From Tolypocladium sp. Sup5 PDA-1 (lineage: Eukaryota > Ascomycota > Sordariomycetes > Hypocreales > Ophiocordycipitaceae), in contig JPHH03000048.1 in NCBI GenBank assembly GCA_000750105.3, positions 62,001-126,000 on the forward strand: a stretch of 64,000 nucleotides of DNA, read 5' to 3'. Each line of letters opens with the position of its first letter. Position 1 is the stretch's first letter. Shown piece by piece: positions 31,985 to 42,515 of the stretch. The notes below the pieces were generated by a model. That model was given only the letters and a program-made list of their open reading frames with translations. It made no database searches and was not told where the DNA came from. The position numbers were made by a program, and so were the translations under genes.

Positions 31985-32900
31985 TACAGGAAGGGAGGCA
32001 CGGAGTTCTCCCCTTTGCGCACACAAGCAATAACAACACACACAGTGATTAGGATCAATAGCAACACACTCAATTAAGCCTATGCTAGTCTCGTTATCCT
32101 ATTATGATTGTAGTAATCGTCTCCGCTCGATAGCACTAGAAGGGCCCGCTTGCTAAGGTTATAGCCGCGCCCGCGAGTACATAGATACGATAGGATAAGA
32201 TATCGTCTCTTCCTAAGCTAACGTTCGTAGGATATAGTTCCGTGTACTCGTAGGGCATGGTTACGTAGGTGCTCTTTATAGTTCAGCGGCATAGAATAAA
32301 TCGGATACTTAATCTGGTTGCTATCCCTTAAACTTAATAAGTGCCTACGTCGGAAGTACTTCGATAAGTCTTCGGGGGTATGGAACTCGCGAACGAGATC
32401 TTCTATAGCCCCGTCACCGGGGGGTAGGGTAAGTGCCTTGCCGATATAGATAAAGCACCTTCTTGGCCTCTCCTTCTCTAACTTAACGAAGATAGATAAT
32501 AGAGCTACGTGCTAAGGACTTTAGACTAGCGGCTCGTTAATTGAAGTCTATCCAGCTATATCTATCGACGGTTATCGGTGGCGGATAGTCTACCCTTTCT
32601 CCACTAAGTAATAGGCTATAATAGTAATAATAGCATCGTCTCTCCGCCGGCACTGACGCTTAAGCGTATCGCTAAGTGGAGCGGTGAGTGCATTTAATAG
32701 TCGCTTTTGGGCCGGTCGCTGAGGATGACACGTGCCTCTGTCCACCTGCTTGTCGAAACCAACGCCCTATAGCTGCCGCTCGATGTCGTCAACTGCCTGT
32801 TCGGCCGTCCATTCGTGTCGAATCTTTTGCTTGAGGATCCTCCTTAGCCTTTGCTTCTCTCTTATCACTAGGCTGCCAGTGTTTCTCGGCACGAGTCCTT
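31985..32900 (-). mobile_element. RIP-mutated DUF3435 protein relic (tyrosine-recombinase-like, with C2H2 tail)
   Basis: A single minus-strand frame of about 300 codons runs from near 32890 to near 31990. It reads K-Q-K-I-R-H-E-W, Q-A-V-D-D-I-E-R-Q-L, H-P-Q-R-P, L-N-A-L-T-A-P-L, C-R-R-R-D-D-A-I, E-K-E-R-P-R-R-C-F, E-F-H-T-P-E-D-L-S-K, and H-L-R-N-H-A-L-R-V-H-G-T. This is the C-terminal half of the fungal DUF3435 family, whose N-terminal part is a tyrosine recombinase and which includes the captains of Starship elements. The frame holds about nine TAG/TAA stops. In the zinc-finger tail the expected Cys ligands read Tyr (TAT for TGT), and one His reads Tyr. Such C-to-T and G-to-A changes are the signature of RIP. 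The N-terminal recombinase half is not recognisable upstream. Confidence 0.75.
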
Positions 32901-33889
32901 CCGATGTATCCGCACAGCTTGCTTCGTTGGCACCGGACGAGACCTGGCCCTGGACGAGTGGCCGCAGACCTGATGCAGGGGATTCGACATGGCACTACCT
33001 ACCTCGATGCGAGTGTGAGCCTGCCGGGCCCTCACGGCAAGCCTGCTGAGTGCAACAACCCTTAGTTGGCGTCGTTGCATCCCATATTCTCACTCTGTAA
33101 GGGGTTTTGGGATGCGCCCGACTTTAGGAGCTCGTGCTGGATGCACCTAACTAAACCCATGGGAGTGTGCCCTAGCAATCAATCGCTTGTTTCTGATGCG
33201 TACCATCGGAACACGTCCCTGGCGGGATCGGCCAATGGTAAGCTCGGCAAGTCCCCATGACGACCTGCCCGCCCAAGTACCTCACTCAACGCGATGTTTT
33301 CGAATGGCTCTGTCATGTCTTTCCGCCCGAATCTCTGAATTCACCTATCGAGCCTGCTTAAGTGGTTCCAGCACCGCGAAGTCTCCGCATACGTTGCAGT
33401 TTGAGCCAGACGGGGACGGGAAGTGCGTTTAGCCCCCTATCACGGCGAGAGGGAGCCAAGTATCGCCGGGTCAAAATGTCAAAGGGGGAAGCTGACACGG
33501 GGTGACTTGCATCCTGCGGCCTTCTCTCGGCGGTGGAATTTTTGAAGAATGCCCTTGACAAGTTCCGAGATCGGCTTACAGCCCCTTGCCATGGACACCT
33601 GACACGCATGCATATGAAGCCTCATGAATAGGGGTTGCTTCCGAACCCTCCCCTCAGTGTACCTATCTTCTCTGGCACAAAACACGGTCACATCTGGTCT
33701 CCATATAATAGCATGGCTCCTCCCCTGAAGTTCACAATATTTGTTCCTGGGCCGAAAAAGCCGCAAAAGAGAAAGTCCGCTCCTAATACGCATCGTCAAG
33801 GTGTCTCATCACTAGGAGCTCGCGGTGTAGAACAACCCTCTCAGTGCGTCACAGAAGGCTTTAGAAATAATCGTCGCGTCTCGCTCTCT
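32901..33889. other. Region between two transposon relics
   Basis: Probably eroded element sequence. The minus strand at 32900-33060 may hold the remainder of the DUF3435 linker. No other feature is recognised. Confidence 0.35.
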
Positions 33890-34343
33890 AAGTGGACAGA
33901 GCGCTAGTTGTATAGATAGATCCTCGCTGAGTAGGTGATTATACCTAGTCACTAGTGTACTCTTTATCGAGCCGATAGCTTAGGACCTAGATACTCCTAT
34001 CTCATAAATACTTAGCTAAGACTAAAAACTTATAGCTAATTGTTCGACTTGATATACGTACTCGTTTGGTAGATGAGCTTGGTGAGCTCGGTGGTTGTTT
34101 ATTTCGATCGCATGCGTATACTACTTCAACCCGCCCGTTTGGAGTCTTCGTAGACTTGCCCGTCGTAAATGCATATTCTCGAGGCTTCGCCCAAGAATTA
34201 ATGGCTGCAAGAAGAGAGTCGCGTGATTCGTATATGCCCTCTAGTAGGAGGACATCGTCGACAAATGTTGCTTGGGCCACCTCAGGTTGGTTGCTTGATT
34301 CAATTGCTCGGCGCTTCATTGTAGAGCGCGTCGCACACACCAA
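33890..34343 (-). mobile_element. Mutator-like (MULE) transposase N-terminal relic
   Basis: The minus frame from about 34300 shows Y-E-S-R-D-S-L-L-A-A-I-N-S-W-A, Y-A-F-T-T-G-K-S-T-K-T, G-R-V-E-V-V-Y-A-C-D-R-N and S-Y-K-F-L-V-L-A-K. After a TGA come D-R-S-I-stop-V-L and S-Y-R-L-D-K-E-Y with further TAG/TAA codons. This is the N-terminal zinc-binding/FAR1-like domain of fungal MULE transposases, in which S-T-W-V-L follows the D-R. The Trp reads as a stop here, again a G-to-A change. The DDE catalytic core is absent. The segment lies on the same strand as the DUF3435 relic. Confidence 0.7.
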
Positions 34344-34653
34344 TGGGGGAGCGCAGTTTCGCGTGATTAGTCAGTGGACGCGCCCTGGCGCCCACCTATC
34401 AGCCGCCGTATTACGTAGCCAGGTGTACTGGACCATCCTCGGACGCACACTCGCTTGGCCTTACTTTGCTAAGCAAGTCTGTCCGAAGTTCTTGTCGGCT
34501 CCTTGGCATGCCCATGGAGTTCACGTGAACAGCAGTCTCAACCCCACAAAGAATGTACTTTGCTATCTGTGAGCTGCTACTCCCGCTTTGAAGAGGGTGC
34601 ATTGTGTAGGACTCTCTGCCGTCGTTTCCCCTACTTTTCAAAACCCTCTCGCC
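34344..34653. other. Upstream region of the acetyltransferase gene
   Basis: 310 bp between the MULE relic and the GNAT gene. No feature recognised. The last 100 bp are pyrimidine-rich. Confidence 0.35.
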
Positions 34654-35605
34654 ATGGCAATCCGTGTCTCAGAAATTACTGAAGCAGACATCCCTGGGGC
34701 GGTGAAGGCGGTCCAGCAAGTTTCGTCCAGTTCCTCAACTCTCTGATTACACGCCTATTTAAGTTTAGATACTGACAACCTCAATCCCACAGGCGAGCAT
34801 TTGTTGGAGATCCGTACAACGTGTGGGTTTACGACCAGTCCAAGGTGCGTCAGCTATAGTGACTGTTGACATGGACCCTGGCTTCGATTCCATTTCCTGT
34901 CCTTACTGCTAGGGTTACCTCGGCAAGGTCTGCGCCTCGACGGCAATCGCTAACGTGCCATCGTAACTAGTTCAACGCTGAAAGAAACTATGCATCTCTG
35001 GCCCTCCGGGTGCGATGGGGAATGCGCAACGGCATCTTTCACGTTGCTAAAGAGGAAGGCAGTGACGCCGTGCTAGGTGTGGCCATGTGGCTACGTCCCC
35101 GACCGGCAGATCTGCCTCCCACGTGGACTGATTGGATTGAGGGGTGGCGCCTCTGGGCTGGTCAAGTGGGCATGAACCTTTACTACGGCCGTGGGGGCCT
35201 CAATGTCAAGGTGGGTGCTTCCTAAGTCATCACGGGTGCCTAACGCAAAGTTCTGACGCTCTTCGCTATCAGAGGTATTTTATCTGGAAGGATGCGCAAG
35301 CCAAGGCCCAAGAAGAACTTTGGACTGATCCGAGAGGATACTACTTTCTCAACATTATGGTCGTTCTTCCGGAGGCACAGGGCAAGGGGGTGGGCGCCAA
35401 AATGATGAAGGTTGTGGCGGAACAAGCCGACGCCGAGGGAATGAGATGCTATCTTGAATCCAGCAAAGATGTACCCAACATGGCCATCTACGGGCGTTGG
35501 GGATTCAGGTTTCAAAAGGACATGATTTGTGACGACGATGGCGATGCTATCAAGCTCTTCACCATGACGAGGGAGCCGCATGCAGGGCCTTGTGACGGGA
35601 AATGA
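34654..35605 (+). CDS. GNAT-family N-acetyltransferase
   Basis: Four exons: 34654-34724, 34793-34844, 34971-35210 and 35273-35605, giving 231 residues. Frame continuity requires the first donor GTCCAG at 34725; the nearer GTTTCG at 34720 would break the frame. The sequence has R-A-F-V-G-D-P-Y-N at the N-terminus. The C-terminal GNAT core reads Y-F-L-N-I-M-V-V-L-P-E-A-Q-G-K-G-V-G, the acetyl-CoA pyrophosphate loop (Q-x-x-G-x-G), then Y-L-E-S-S and I-Y-G-R-W-G-F. These are motifs A and B of fungal GNATs that resemble puromycin-resistance-like acetyltransferases. The enzyme transfers acetyl from acetyl-CoA to a primary amine. Its position just before the amidase gene on the same strand allows, but does not prove, a role in amine metabolism. 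Confidence 0.87.
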
Positions 35606-36105
35606 GGCACCCATTTGTACAGTGTCGGGACTGAGGGCGAACGTCATCTTCCAAACACAAGGAACTGAGATTTTCTGATCAATTTGATCCTCCTAGGTTT
35701 TTAGAATCTTAGATCCTCATTCACCGTGGACCTTTCTTCCACTTGCGAAAATTGCCACTGTCAATTTCTCGCGTCCGTTTCTACGCAAGTTCAGCCAACG
35801 TAAAAGCAAAGGGGAAAATGGCTGACAGGAAATGTCAACAAGTAACCGCTCGAGGTTGCCGACTCTTAACCGTTCGCTCCCACTTACTCTTATCCGTTAG
35901 CTTCGGAGGATCCGGGTACGGTGTCCCCCGCCATATGCGAGTACCTCTTCGTTTCACCCCCTCACTGACGCATTCATCTTGCTGCAATGTTTGAATGAAA
36001 GTCAACAAACCAGTAACGAGAAGCATTTTCGGCCAATATTCCTTGGGAATCCTCCACGGCGACCACTTCCTAGTCGTCATACTCAGTAGCTCCACAACGG
36101 GAGGC
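35606..36105. other. Intergenic region upstream of amidase
   Basis: Pyrimidine-rich in places. No gene recognised. An in-frame ATG at 35995 would extend the amidase by 37 residues that look unlike the family. Confidence 0.4.
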
Positions 36106-37967
36106 ATGAGCATCAACAAAACCTTCGAGGAGAAGGTCGCATGGGCGCAGTCTCGACGCGATGCCTCGCTTGCAAAAGTCGAGCCGAAGCTGGAAGGCAT
36201 TCCAGATGAGCTGCCGCTGAATTCACAGGGTTTGCCAAAAATCGTCCTGTCTCCGCGAGAAATTGAGCTCACTGAGAATTACTCCATCACCGGACTTGTA
36301 TCCGCGATGCGCGAGAGAAAAATCTCAGTAGAGGAGGTGACTAGGGCTTTTCTGCGACGAGCAGCTTTGGCACAAGTTGCGGTATGTCCCCACTCACATG
36401 ATCACCAAAGGCTCCGGATAGACACATAGATTGACTGTTGTACATAGACTAATTGCCTCGTGGAACTCATGTGGGATGAAGCCATAGAGCGAGCAAAGCA
36501 CCTTGACTCATTGCTCGAGCCAACAGGAATGCTGTTTGGCCTTCCCATCTCAACCAAGGAGCACCATGGAATGGTAGGCCCAAACGTCACGACTCACGCG
36601 TCCTTCGTCACCTGGATTGGAAAGCCGCACGGATCCAACCTACTATATGACACTCTTTGGGACGAAGGCTGTGTGTTCTATGCTAGGACGACTCAACCTC
36701 AACTCATTATGCACTTGGAGACGAACAGTGCAATCTATGGGCGGACTGTCAACCCACACAACCGTGGATTGACCGCTGGAGGCAGCAGTGGTGGTGAATC
36801 AGCTCTGCTTGGCATGTGTGGAAGCTTATTGGTGAGTCTAATCATCACTTGATCTGGCTATTCTGTCCATGTTCTAACAGAAACAGGGCGTTGGCGGTGA
36901 CATCGGTGGCAGCATTCGCTGCCCAGCAGCGCACGTTGGAATCTATGGCTTCAAGTATGCGCCCAATCCAATCCGGGGGTTGGAAGAAATTTGCTAAGCA
37001 TGTGATTTGTACAGGCCGACTCTGAGGCGCATCTCAGTAATGGGTGGGCGAGCTATCATGGTGGGTAAGGAAACAATATTCTCCACCCCAGGCCCGATGA
37101 CAGTAGATCGGGACGCTCTGGAACTCTTCATGAAAGCCGCTCTTTCTTCCAAGCCGTGGAGGATAGACCCATCTCTTTCCACCCAAGAATGGACCCCTTA
37201 CAAGTTTACGAGGCCCCCCAAGATCGCCATCCAGTGGTGGGATGGAGTGGTGCAACCCCATCCACCCATCACTAGGGCGTTGCGAGAAGTCTCAGAGGCG
37301 TGCAGAAATGCAGGTATGGGAGTTGTCGACTGGGACTGTGGACGTCTTGACCACGGCAAGGGATGGCAGATTCTTGCTTCCATGTACTGGCCCGATGGTG
37401 GTGAGGAGGCCCTCAAGTTACTTGAGGACGGAGGAGAGCCTATCCTCCCATTGACCAAGTTCATCATACATGAGCAGCCAACGGTTAAGAATCTCACACA
37501 AAAGGAGCTTTGGGAGGTAAGAAAGACGTGTCCTTGCAATTGTGGTTTAATGCTTACTATAGGAATAGCTCTGCCGCCAACGCGACGAATACCGAGCCTC
37601 ATATGCTCGAGCATGGACAAACACCGGCTCTTCCGAGGAAGACGAAGTTGATGTGATTCTATGTCCCGCTTCCTTCGGTGCGGCAACACCCCATGACCAC
37701 TCCCGGTATTGGGGTTATACCGCCCATTGGAATCTCCTGGACTATCCAGCCGCTGTCTTCCCAGTCACGACAGTCGACCCTACAAAGGACCCCAGGGATT
37801 TGAACTATGCGCCTAGGAATGAAGAGGATCAATTTGTTTACAACATGTACGATCCGGAAAGATATCTTGACGCTCCGGTCAGCTTGCAAATCGTCGGGCG
37901 ACGACAGCAAGACGAGAAAGTCCTTGCTGCTCTTGAAGAGGTCGAACGCGCTTTGGGTAGAAAGTAG
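36106..37967 (+). CDS. Amidase (amidase-signature family, acetamidase type)
   Basis: Five exons: 36106-36381, 36448-36831, 36887-36954, 37015-37516 and 37569-37967, encoding 542 residues. The Ser-Ser-Lys catalytic triad is complete: Lys129 in P-I-S-T-K-E, Ser205 in G-G-S-S-G-G-E, and Ser229 in D-I-G-G-S-I-R-C-P. The spacing of 24 residues between the serines equals that in fatty acid amide hydrolase. N-terminal features (W-A-Q-S-R-R) and the C-terminal D-Y-P-A-A-V-F-P segment match fungal acetamidases that release ammonia from amides as a nitrogen source. Start 36106 aligns with the family. It precedes an FAD oxidase and a Zn2Cys6 regulator, consistent with a catabolic cluster. Confidence 0.93.
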
Positions 37968-38597
37968 ATGTTGACGATAATGGCGAATTAAGATAAATAT
38001 TAAAAGTCTATGCTTTATTTCCAACATCAATCAGATTTAGGAATGGATACGAGAAAAGTCGGGCGGCTTGTCTCCATTGCATCTTGTCAGGTGATGCCGG
38101 TGCCTTCAGATGCGTTCCCAGCGTCCGAGTCACTCGTCGTGTAAGTAGCCTGCCTTATCTAAAGCCAAGTATCATCACGGCTGAAATCATGCGATCGAGG
38201 CCAATCTCCGCCTATCTTTGGGCAATCTTCGCAGAATCTTTCCGCAAGGGGTAGGCCGGAGCGAACCCCGAGTCGGATGTTTCCTCCACTCACACTCCGA
38301 GGCATGCTCACACTCACCAGCGTGATGTTACACGGACCAACGGTATCTGAAATCATTAACAATTGATCTCTGCCTGTGCACAGGGATCGCATGTTCACCG
38401 TTGTCAAATAGAAAAGTTTACTCATCTGATCGGGCAGACGTTTCTGCGACACGAGAGACAACATGGACTCTGAACCCGCCGTGAACACCCAAGGAATTGA
38501 ACATGGTCAGGATGAAGAGCTGTCTTCGTATCTCAGTATGGTTGCACGCCCGAGTTATCATTACGCAAGCTGACTTTTGTTTCCGAAAGACCCTGCA
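37968..38597. other. Intergenic region between amidase and FAD oxidase
   Basis: Probable promoter region of the oxidase. A possible non-coding or N-terminal exon with ATG at 38463 exists, but no join is required for a complete protein. No other gene recognised. Confidence 0.4.
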
Positions 38598-40149
38598 ATG
38601 TCAAGATTTGTCACGCACATTTCCAAAGCAATCTCGGAGGATCCGGGCTTGCCTCGACCAAACCCAACAGTCTCTGCTTGGCAGGTACCGGCTCATCCAG
38701 TGGCATCCCATCAGTCGGCTGTCTTCTCGGAACGGACCGACTTTGCTGTCATCGGCTCCGGCATTACCGGTTGCAGTGTCACGAAGACACTACTTGAGCA
38801 TGAAGCAGCCAAAGATGCTCATGTCACGGTCCTCGAAGCGCGCACTCTTGTCAGCGGCGCCACAGGGCGGAATGGCGGCCACCTCGTCACAGCATCCGGA
38901 CATACCTACGGCCCACTGGCTAAGCAGCACGGCGTCGAGGCAGCTAAGCAGATAACGCGCTTCAGCATTCTCAACATCGAGCACGTGATGAAGATGGTCA
39001 GGGGGATGGATCGGAAGTTGCAGGACGAATGCCAACTTCGTGATGTCCTCAAGGTCATGGCTGTTGGGGATGACGAAACTTGGGCAGCGGCTAAACAGTC
39101 GGTCCTGGACTTCCAAAGGGCTGTTCCCGAGTACAGCAACTACCATCGTATCGTTGAAAGGGAGGACGTCCCCAAGGTAAATTTCGTCAAAGAACGCTTA
39201 CGCTCCCGCATGACTGACGGCTTTGGTTCAGAGATGGAACATCCAAAACGCCTCGGGGGCAGTTGAACATGAGGCCGGTGCAATTTGGCCCTACCGGTTG
39301 GTGACAGGCATTTACGAACGTTTACTTGAAGAGTTTCCGCATCGTCTTTCAATTGAGGCGAATACCCCCGTACTACGAGTCGAGTTTTCTCCCATGGACG
39401 ACCAGCAATATCCTTACAGTATCATTACGCCACGGGGTATCCTCCGTGCAAAAAGGGTGATTCATTGCACCAACGGACACGCTTCACATCTTCTCCCAAA
39501 ACTAGGAGGTCGCATCTACCCCTTCCGAGGGACGATGACTGTCCAGAAGCCCGGACCGACGCTGAAGAACATGGGCGCGTCGAGGTCTTGGAGCTTCTAT
39601 CATAAGCCTAGCCTGGACCCCGATACAGGCCTCTACAACACAGGCCTGTACTACCTTCAGCAGAACGCCCTGACCGGACGGATTTGGATTGGAAACGAAA
39701 CGGCGTACATGAACGACATTTTGACCTCTGATGACACTACCATCCCTGAAGTGACGAGACAAGCTCTGTCGACGGTGCTTCCGAGAATATTCCTTGAAGG
39801 TTGGGGGTTAGAGAGGACGTCGGAGATCGAAGCAATCTGGTCGGGCATTCAAGGCCATACCGCGGATGGCTTACCCGTCGTCGGACAGATTCCCGTGTCT
39901 GTGACGGGCAACGTGGCCGATGATGGGCAATGGATTGCAGCCGGTTTCAACGGGTACGGAATGGACAAGTGCTGGTTGACCGGCAAGGCACTGGCCAATA
40001 CGATGCTCGGAGAGGATGTGAGCGATTGGTTCCCGCGAGCCTTTCTGGTCACGGAGGAACGGCTGCAGACGGAGCTCACAGCCGGAAAGACGGTGCTCAA
40101 ATTTGCCAAGATGGCGCTGCCGGGAGGGGTCAAGGCGACAAGACTCTGA
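38598..40149 (+). CDS. FAD-dependent oxidoreductase (DAO fold), amine/amino-acid oxidase-like
   Basis: Two exons, 38598-39176 and 39232-40149, giving 498 residues; the 55-bp intron keeps frame and joins V-P-K to R-W-N-I-Q. The FAD Rossmann motif G-S-G-I-T-G is at 53-58, followed by V-L-E-A-R and A-T-G-R-N-G-G-H. The C-terminal part carries W-S-G-I-Q-G-H-T-A-D-G-L-P-V-V-G and A-G-F-N-G-Y-G-M, the second FAD-contact block of DAO-family enzymes. Its nearest relatives by motif are gamma-glutamylputrescine oxidase-like or glycine/sarcosine oxidase-like proteins, which oxidise a C-N bond to an imine with O2. Placement beside amidase, aldehyde dehydrogenase and permease supports amine catabolism. 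Start 38598 is the first in-frame ATG. Confidence 0.9.
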
Positions 40150-40251
40150 TCATGGGCTCGGTGGCTGTGTGTGGCAGGATAGGAAGGGGGGCTGGAAACT
40201 GGAGGAAGGTGAAGGACTGAGGCATTAAATAAAAATAGGACTAAAAATACA

Positions 40252-42192
40252 TTATCCCATCATTGTCCCCAACTTCTTCTCATAGGCGACATCGAGCCAG
40301 TAGACGTCCTGTTGCCCAGCATCCATGGCCGCCCAGACATGGTTGATCAACTCAAAGATGACCTGGCTCTTTCGCAACGGCAGGATGTGTGTATACGCTG
40401 CCAGTCGGGAGCCAATAAACTTGCGAGCTCGTGCCACCTCGATGGATGCCTTATCCATGGCCAACATACTGGCGTCTCTGCGAGCATGGCCCGAAAGCTG
40501 TAAATGCTGAGCATCCCTTCTCAACTCGCTCGAGACGGCGACCATCAGGAATGGTTGGGCGCTGCGAGTCCGCGACTCGAAAGGGATTTCTTGCAGGATG
40601 CTGAGTATGTGCATGGCAAGCTTCATCAACCACGTTTGCCGCTCTTGCGTGGTCGGTGGCTTGTCCGAAGGCAACGGCCGGATCAGGTGATCCTTATCCC
40701 AGGGGGCATAGCGCTCGTTGAGGAGGTCTGGAAAGACACGGTACAGCTGCAGCAATCCGGTGCATCTGTACGCCTCGTCGATGAGCTCGAGGTGCTTCAA
40801 GGGGGTCTTGGGGTCACCCGGATCCTTGAATTGAGACAGTTCCGGTGAACGGTGAGCGAGAAGGACACGTTCGAGTCTTCGAGCTTCCCGCAAGGCATTT
40901 CTGAAGACATCTAGGTCGTTTTCTGTCATGAACTTGACAGTCGACATGTGTTTCCGGTACTGGAAGATGAGGATGCCGATATCAGTCAATACCCGGACCA
41001 TCTCGTGAGAAATGCCCGAGTACGGATGGGGCTCGGAAGATTTCAAAGGCCCCGCGGGACCGACCGAGGAATGTCGACGGTAATCGCCCAGCTGATGGCT
41101 GTCTGTTAAGTAAACAAGCAGCATAGCCCAGTAGTCCATCGTGCCGCTGAAAAACGACAGGCTTTCATCACCCTTCGCCTCCGTCACTATGTCATTCAGC
41201 ATGCCACAGCTCGCCCTGAACATGTCGGTGGCCAGGTTCTGCGGGTTGAGCCAACTCGAAGTATGCCCGAGAAGTGTCGCCGCGAGTAACACGGCGTCTT
41301 TATACGTAGATGATGGCGAATGCTTGTGGATGAGCTCGAGGGCTTGGATGTGTTCGCTCCGGGCAACTGACCGCAGATGCGGAAAGTCCTCGCACAGGCA
41401 GGCTGCTGCCATGCTCTGGATGGTGTGATGCAGAGCCCCGGAGGATTGCCACATGGTATCGACGATATTGCGCATCACGTTTGACTTGCTGTCCCAGAGG
41501 CAGTAGAGAGTGATGACCTCGCGGAAGAAGTACTCGGACAAGGCCGTGGGCAGGTTAAAGATCTCTTTCGGGGCGCTCGGAAACGGAGAACGGTTGGAAA
41601 GGCCCCGCGCAGGCGGTCCCGCGTCGTCGTGGATGTCGTCGAGTGGGTAGGGCCCTGGCTGCTCCTGTTGGGCTTCATCTTGTCTTGCAGGCGAGGTGTT
41701 GGCCCCAGGGGGCTCTTCCACGCCAACTGACGGGGAGGATGAGCTTTCGTTATCCACAGTCCAGGCCGTGCTTATGAGGTCCGATTCGAAAAGACTGGGT
41801 TGTTGATTGAGGAGAAATGCGTTGGCGGGAGACTCGTTGAGAGTGAACAACTCCTGGGGCATCATGAAACTCCACTGGGAGGGAGATGCTAGCCACGAAT
41901 CCGAATCTAGAAGCTGGACGTGCTCGGTGGCCGGGTTGATTTGCGACGTGGTCCCGGTCCCCGTCTCGCTGAGGTTCACATTCCTGGTTGCCTCTCTAGA
42001 CGCAGCTCTGTCTGCACGGACTTGATGCTTGTGTGACCATCGTACATCGAGGGCGTAGCCGGGACACTGGAATCCTCGATCTTGACATCGTGCGCATGAC
42101 GGCTTTTTCTCGTCGCATTTGGTCTTCTTGGCTTTACACCGAAGACAGCCGTTGCGAGACTTGGAATGCATTGGTCTCGAGGAAGTCGGCAT
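40252..42192 (-). CDS. Zn2Cys6 transcription factor, probable regulator of the amide/amine cluster
   Basis: Single-exon 646-residue protein from ATG 42192 (an in-frame ATG at 42303 would add 37 residues that look non-conserved). The binuclear zinc cluster is complete near the N-terminus: Cys16, Cys19, Cys26, Cys33, Cys36 and Cys43 with spacing 2-6-6-2-6, plus basic K-A-K-K-T-K between. A Ser/Thr/Gln-rich linker follows. From about 220 comes the fungal transcription-factor middle region (F-F-R-E-V-I-T-L-Y, H-T-I-Q-S-M-A-A, Y-W-A-M-L-L-V-Y), typical of ARCA/UGA3-like regulators. The gene is convergent with the FAD oxidase (103 bp between stops) and lies between it and the aldehyde dehydrogenase relic, so it plausibly controls them. 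Confidence 0.92.
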   Translation of the reverse strand: MPTSSRPMHSKSRNGCLRCKAKKTKCDEKKPSCARCQDRGFQCPGYALDVRWSHKHQVRADRAASREATRNVNLSETGTGTTSQINPATEHVQLLDSDSWLASPSQWSFMMPQELFTLNESPANAFLLNQQPSLFESDLISTAWTVDNESSSSPSVGVEEPPGANTSPARQDEAQQEQPGPYPLDDIHDDAGPPARGLSNRSPFPSAPKEIFNLPTALSEYFFREVITLYCLWDSKSNVMRNIVDTMWQSSGALHHTIQSMAAACLCEDFPHLRSVARSEHIQALELIHKHSPSSTYKDAVLLAATLLGHTSSWLNPQNLATDMFRASCGMLNDIVTEAKGDESLSFFSGTMDYWAMLLVYLTDSHQLGDYRRHSSVGPAGPLKSSEPHPYSGISHEMVRVLTDIGILIFQYRKHMSTVKFMTENDLDVFRNALREARRLERVLLAHRSPELSQFKDPGDPKTPLKHLELIDEAYRCTGLLQLYRVFPDLLNERYAPWDKDHLIRPLPSDKPPTTQERQTWLMKLAMHILSILQEIPFESRTRSAQPFLMVAVSSELRRDAQHLQLSGHARRDASMLAMDKASIEVARARKFIGSRLAAYTHILPLRKSQVIFELINHVWAAMDAGQQDVYWLDVAYEKKLGTMMG

Positions 42193-42515
42193 TTTGGCGT
42201 CTCGTGCATGATTGGGGTTCAACAATGCGGAGTGCCGAAAGTGAGAAGGGAAGGGGATACCTCGTATACTAGACTTACAACTAGTTATGCATAACCCCCT
42301 CACGATTCAGGTGGCTTTCCCAGGTTTTGACAAGCTCCAAGCCACTAACCCCGCTGTAGTCTAGTGGACAAGGTTCCCCGCCAATAAGTCTACGAAGTAC
42401 CAAGGAATACCAAGTTACCGACAGCTCGGTTATGGTTAGAGTGGGTGGCAGCAACAGTGAGACGCCAAGGATATTCAACAACAGGTCAGCAACTGTCATT
42501 TCTTTTCGAAATCGT
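42193..42515. other. Upstream of the regulator, 3' flank of the aldehyde dehydrogenase relic
   Basis: About 320 bp, no gene. A tRNA-like D-arm (TAGTCTAGTGG) is present but no complete tRNA can be folded. A TACGAAGTAC motif lies at 42391. Confidence 0.4.

Noticed and set aside
31985..34343. A Starship element proper
   Set aside because: Only a decayed DUF3435 C-terminus is present; no captain recombinase domain, no element boundaries, and no other Starship-associated genes are seen in the window.
42340..42400. tRNA-like D-arm
   Set aside because: Only a TAGTCTAGTGG stretch; no anticodon arm, T-arm or acceptor stem can be paired around it.
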